Below are positions 7,678-10,945 of a DNA stretch of 10,945 nt, in pieces. The notes below the pieces were generated by a model. That model ran no database searches, had not been told where the DNA came from, and saw only the letters and a list, made by a program, of their open reading frames with translations. This stretch comes from Brachionus plicatilis (Eukaryota > Rotifera > Eurotatoria > Ploima > Brachionidae), in NCBI GenBank assembly GCA_010279815.1, contig QEOQ01000238.1, positions 803,447 through 814,391 on the forward strand. Reading direction: 5' to 3'. Numbering within the stretch: the stretch's first letter is position 1; every line of letters begins with the position of its first letter. The translations under genes and the position numbers were made by a program.

Positions 7678-8346
7678 TTATTTTTTGTGGGTTTGATCAT
7701 AAGTGCCATCGTTTTTGTAATTTCCAACATATCCAGTATTTTTGCTTCGATCTTCTCGTCCGTCAGCGCCTTTTCCTTTTCCATCAGCATCAAATCTTTC
7801 TTTATGAGCACCAGTATATTTGCTTGTATCAGTCATGCGAGCCACATTACCAGCGTTGGCTACACCAGTCGTACCAGCAGTGCTAGGACCGGAAACCGAG
7901 TTCAATTTTTCCAAAACAGCTTCGTAGCTCGTCTTCTTCGAGTCAGCAATCTGGTGAACCAAAGCATCAAAGCCTTCTTTTTCCAATGTTTTGCTACAAA
8001 TTTTATATTAAAATTAATAAATAAAATTAACCTTAAATCTCTGATCTGAATTACCTTCCTTTGGGATACTTGGTTGGATTTGATGTAGTCAATTTACCAA
8101 TTACCCTCACTTTTTTTAAACAAAAAATTAGTATAAATTATTCTTCTTTTTCGGAGCAGTAATCTTACTTATATCATTATCTAGCAGTTGGGTAGAGTAT
8201 TTGGAATCAATAACTCCGCTTTCTTTCATCAATTTTTGAACATTTCTGGTCTCAATTCTCAGACCGCCTTTCATTTCCTTGACCTGAGCCTCGGTTTTGC
8301 CGAATTTGGCATATTTTTCGAAAACATCAGAAGTGCCAGACGCCAT
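7678..8346 (-). CDS. TPPP: Tubulin polymerization-promoting protein (p25-alpha domain)
   Basis: Three minus-strand exons: 8346-8169, 8109-8055 and 7993-7678. They are separated by GT-AG introns of 59 nt (8168-8110, donor GTAAGA) and 61 nt (8054-7994, donor GTAATT, acceptor TTTGTAG), giving 182 aa. The N-terminal part (DVFEKYAKFGKTEAQVKEM) matches the start of the p25-alpha domain. The 55-nt middle exon supplies VIGKLTTSNPTKYPKG. The third exon supplies GFDALVHQIADSKKTSYEAV and the C-terminal family signature: ARMTDTSKYTGAHKERFDAD, GKGKGADGRED and GYVGNYKNDGTYD. TPPP proteins bind tubulin, bundle and stabilise microtubules in the cytoplasm, and occur mainly in ciliated lineages and animals. 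The length is that of short TPPPs lacking the long disordered N-terminus of vertebrate TPPP1. The ATG context is AAAGATGG. A TTTATAG acceptor-like site lies 6 bases before the ATG, so a 5' UTR intron or trans-splice site is possible. The gene looks intact. Confidence 0.95.
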
Positions 8347-8486
8347 CTTTATCTATAAATTATGTTTTATGATTTTAAAATCTAAATCAAGAGGAAAATT
8401 CAATTTTTTCCTAAAATAAATTCGTTTAACTCTAAATAAAGCAGTTTTTATATGAAATAAAGTTATGTAATTTTGATTAATAATTG

Positions 8487-8688
8487 TTAAAAATATTTAA
8501 ATTTGACTTGGATACTAGTTTCTTTAATCATGGCAACAGAGTTTGTTCCATGATTTTTGAGAGCTAATAATTCGAGCATTTTAACATTTTCTAGGCCTAT
8601 GGAGGTTTTTCAAAATCGTTAGTTTTATTTTTTCTTGCGCAATTCTAGTATTCCTTTTATCGGAAGATTCTTTCTCTTTTAGATCAAG
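8487..8688 (-). pseudogene. Frameshifted coding remnant upstream of TPPP
   Basis: Two overlapping minus-strand segments in different frames read like one protein. From 8688 down to about 8600: LDLKEKESSDKRNTRIAQEK, then IKLTILKNLHRP. From 8609 down to the TAA at 8487-8489: SIGLENVKMLELLALKNHG, then TNSVAMIKETSIQVKF. In both the first codon position is about 70% purine, as in real coding DNA, whereas the plus-strand reading is not. A single indel near 8600-8609 would connect them. Stops close the frame upstream of 8688. I do not recognise the protein. It sits 140 bases upstream of the TPPP start codon on the same strand and probably is an unrelated broken gene or transposon-borne fragment. Confidence 0.4.
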
Positions 8689-8700
8689 TTAATTCAAATA

Positions 8701-10945
8701 TTTGCCTAATGTGGCTTAAATAAAGCTAGTTTTTCAGTCACCATGGTGCTGTATATTTGTCAACAAAAAGGTAAGATAAGGAATTTGAGCACCAAATAAA
8801 CGACCAAGACATTTGAGCTTTTAAATTTTAAAATATTGATTATGTTTTTTATCTGTAAATGATTAATTCATGCTATTTGATTTTATAAAAAAATATCTTT
8901 TCAAAGAGTTTATTGCTTAAAAGTTAAGATAATTGAATGAGAAAATTAATAATAATTTTTCTTTTAATAATATTTATAAATTTTTTTATGAATTTGTTTT
9001 TCGAATAAATTTGCACTCGAAAGGAACATAATTTAAAAATGAAGTTACTGTATTTTTCTTAGATAAGATGACATAAAAAGATTGAATAAATAATTTTAGT
9101 TAATTAATTGAAAATGTATCAAAAATTTTAGGGTAGAGGTGTAGGAAAACATAGAAAGAGTTAAAATTAACAAAAAAAACAAAACTCAAGCTTAAAATCC
9201 AATTAAAAGAGATTGAGAAAATAAACTAAAAAAGGTGCCTTATTTTAGCATGTTAAAAAAACATTGATCTTTACTCTATCTCTTTTAAACGAGAGAAAAT
9301 CATAAATTTTATTTTTTAAAATTCAATTGTAATTCAATTAAATTAATACAGAGGAAAAATGGTTGTCTTTTTGACCAATTTAGGTCTAATTGGAGTATTA
9401 ATGTGACGCCCAAGTGAAAAATTGATGACTAGTTATGAAGAAATTTTTTTCTTAAATAAGCTCTTAAAAGAAAAAAATCGGTTCATGTAACCAACATTTA
9501 CATTTTTCCTAAATTCTTCAATTTTAATAAATAAATTTTTTTTTTTTTGTAAAACAATTAAAATAATCGCTACATGTTTTCCAAACTTTTAAAATATCAT
9601 CAAAAATAGTTGTTATATTAATTTTAGATATTTTTGAGCAATAAAAAATATGATTAAATTTTAATGTTAATTTTTTTTACTGCAATGATTAAGAATAAGA
9701 TCAATTAACAATTTAAGAATCTTAAAAATGTGCAAATATTTATGAATTAATCTAAAAATCATTTTTCAATAATAATTTGATTTAGTCTATGGCAAAGTCC
9801 GACTCTTAGACCACTTTCTCAACTCCACTTAACAATTTTGATCAAAAAAATTCAATTATTGATGAAAAATAAAAAAAAATACTTATAAATTTTGAATTTA
9901 AAAAGGAAAAAAATATTTAAAATATTTTTCCAGTTGCCTAAAAAAATTTATTAATGATTAATTTGGGAATTATTTTTTGCAATATCGTAAAAATTGAATG
10001 TGCCAAAATTTTTTTAAAAAAATTTCAAACAAAAAATGTTTGTTTAGAAAAATTAATGAGCAAAGCCGGGGATAATGTGACAATATAAAGAAAGACAAAA
10101 TTTATAAAAAAAATAAAGAAAGAACAAATATTAAATGAAAAATAAGGAATATTAAATTATGATAAAATAGTCTAATTAGTAGTTATTTTCTAAATAAATA
10201 TTAAAGCCAATTCCCTCTTAAAATGTTTCTAAAATCTCACTTTTATAAAAATTAATAAATTATTTCATTATCTGTTAATTAAGTCTGAATTAGAATAAGA
10301 CTTGGTACTAAATCAATAAATTCAATTTTTGGTTCAACATTCCTGGAACCATCGATACTTATTTTACTTTTTTTGATCGTAAAAAAGCGTATTTGATGAT
10401 GAATAATTAATATTATTTTATGATTAATTTTTGTTAATTTTTAAGCTAAAATTCAAATGAAGAAAATAAGACTTAAATCTGTTTTTCTAAACTAAATTTT
10501 TCTTTATTTTTTTATACACTTAGTTCATTCTATATTTTTTTCCTTTCAAAGAACTCCGAAAATTTTTTTTCTCAGCTTTCCAAAATAGTAAAGCATGTTG
10601 AAAATCGTGGTGTAGTCTATTATTATTTTTTAACTTTTATCAGTTTCGAATTTATTTTATATTTATCTTTATTTCAAGAAGCAAAATGATGATAATATTA
10701 TCAATAACAATAGTGCTACGACTCAAGGTGGTTTCATCAGTCAACGAAATTTTAAAAAATAACTATATTAAACTTTTTCAAAAGAATAAATTAAAAATTG
10801 TAAATCGACAAAAATTCCCATGGTTATTAATTTATCTTTTGTTTCTTTTACATTTTTCTTTACAATTTCTATAAATCTGAATTTTACGTAATTTTTCTAC
10901 TAATTTTTACATTACGTAATAATAAGTATTTTATTATAGCAATTT
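8701..10945. other. Long A+T-rich region with no convincing gene
   Basis: I see no supportable gene in these 2.2 kb. The best reading frames are weak. At 9359-9490 a plus-strand frame opens MVVFLTNLGLIGVLM, hits a TGA at 9404, and continues as RPSEKLMTSYEEIFFLNKLL to a TAA. At 10686-10874 a 62-codon frame with hydrophobic ends is explained by base composition. No long inverted repeat like those in the first 1.7 kb was found. It may be mostly decayed repeat or regulatory DNA. Confidence 0.5.
10884..10919. promoter_or_regulatory. Pair of TTACGTAA palindromes
   Basis: TTACGTAA occurs at 10884-10891 and 10912-10919, the second within ATTACGTAAT. The centres are 28 bases apart. This octamer is the known binding consensus of PAR/C-EBP-type bZIP factors. 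Two close copies in DNA otherwise nearly free of CpG are notable, but no adjacent gene is visible within the window, so function is speculative. Confidence 0.25.

Noticed and set aside
7687..8049. 120-codon plus-strand frame
   Set aside because: It is the antisense of TPPP exon 3 and intron 2. The minus strand encodes the conserved TPPP signature.
9359..9490. Plus-strand frame with one TGA
   Set aside because: Too short, interrupted at codon 16, and lacking splice sites that would bypass the stop.
10686..10874. 62-codon plus-strand frame with hydrophobic ends
   Set aside because: Composition-driven Leu/Ile/Phe/Lys translation without a recognisable signal peptide plus mature domain. Another frame over the same bases looks equally plausible, so neither is supported.
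1..10945. CRISPR arrays, bacterial operons, phage or plasmid functions
   Set aside because: No regularly spaced repeats exist, and the genes have spliceosomal introns and animal protein families.

Overview
The window looks like nuclear DNA from a small-genome animal. It is roughly three quarters A+T, and its two clear genes have conserved animal-type proteins split by very short GT-AG introns (47, 50, 59 and 61 nt). TPPP/p25-alpha and NPC2 are typical animal families, and there is no sign of bacterial operon structure. An invertebrate with compact introns (rotifer, small arthropod or similar) fits best; the sequence alone does not let me name the group.

Layout. 1-1713 is mobile-element territory: a 260-bp element with long imperfect terminal inverted repeats (102-361) and a 1052-bp foldback element with arms of about 350-420 bp flanked by TA (660-1711). 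1714-3820 has no intact gene I can defend. It holds one 87-codon reading frame and, further on, coding-looking plus-strand segments broken by stops and frame changes, probably a decayed helical or coiled-coil gene. 3818-5601, minus strand, holds a putative zinc-metalloprotease-like gene whose 3' part is duplicated. One copy carries the HELAH motif but has a frameshifted end. The other has an intact end but lacks the motif. 5602-6331 is spacer, followed by a third, 171-bp inverted-repeat element (6332-6502).

6650-8346, minus strand, is the firm part. NPC2 (secreted lipid-binding protein, three exons, 169 aa) lies downstream of TPPP (tubulin polymerization-promoting protein, three exons, 182 aa). 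They share strand but no functional link is evident, and each has its own AATAAA signal. 8487-8688, minus strand, carries a frameshifted coding remnant. From about 8700 to 10945 I find only A+T-rich DNA with no convincing gene.

The main story is a gene-poor region shaped by palindromic non-autonomous transposons, partial gene duplication and gene decay around two conserved housekeeping-type genes. I did not find a convincing new multi-gene system. The duplicated HExxH gene is the most interesting locus.
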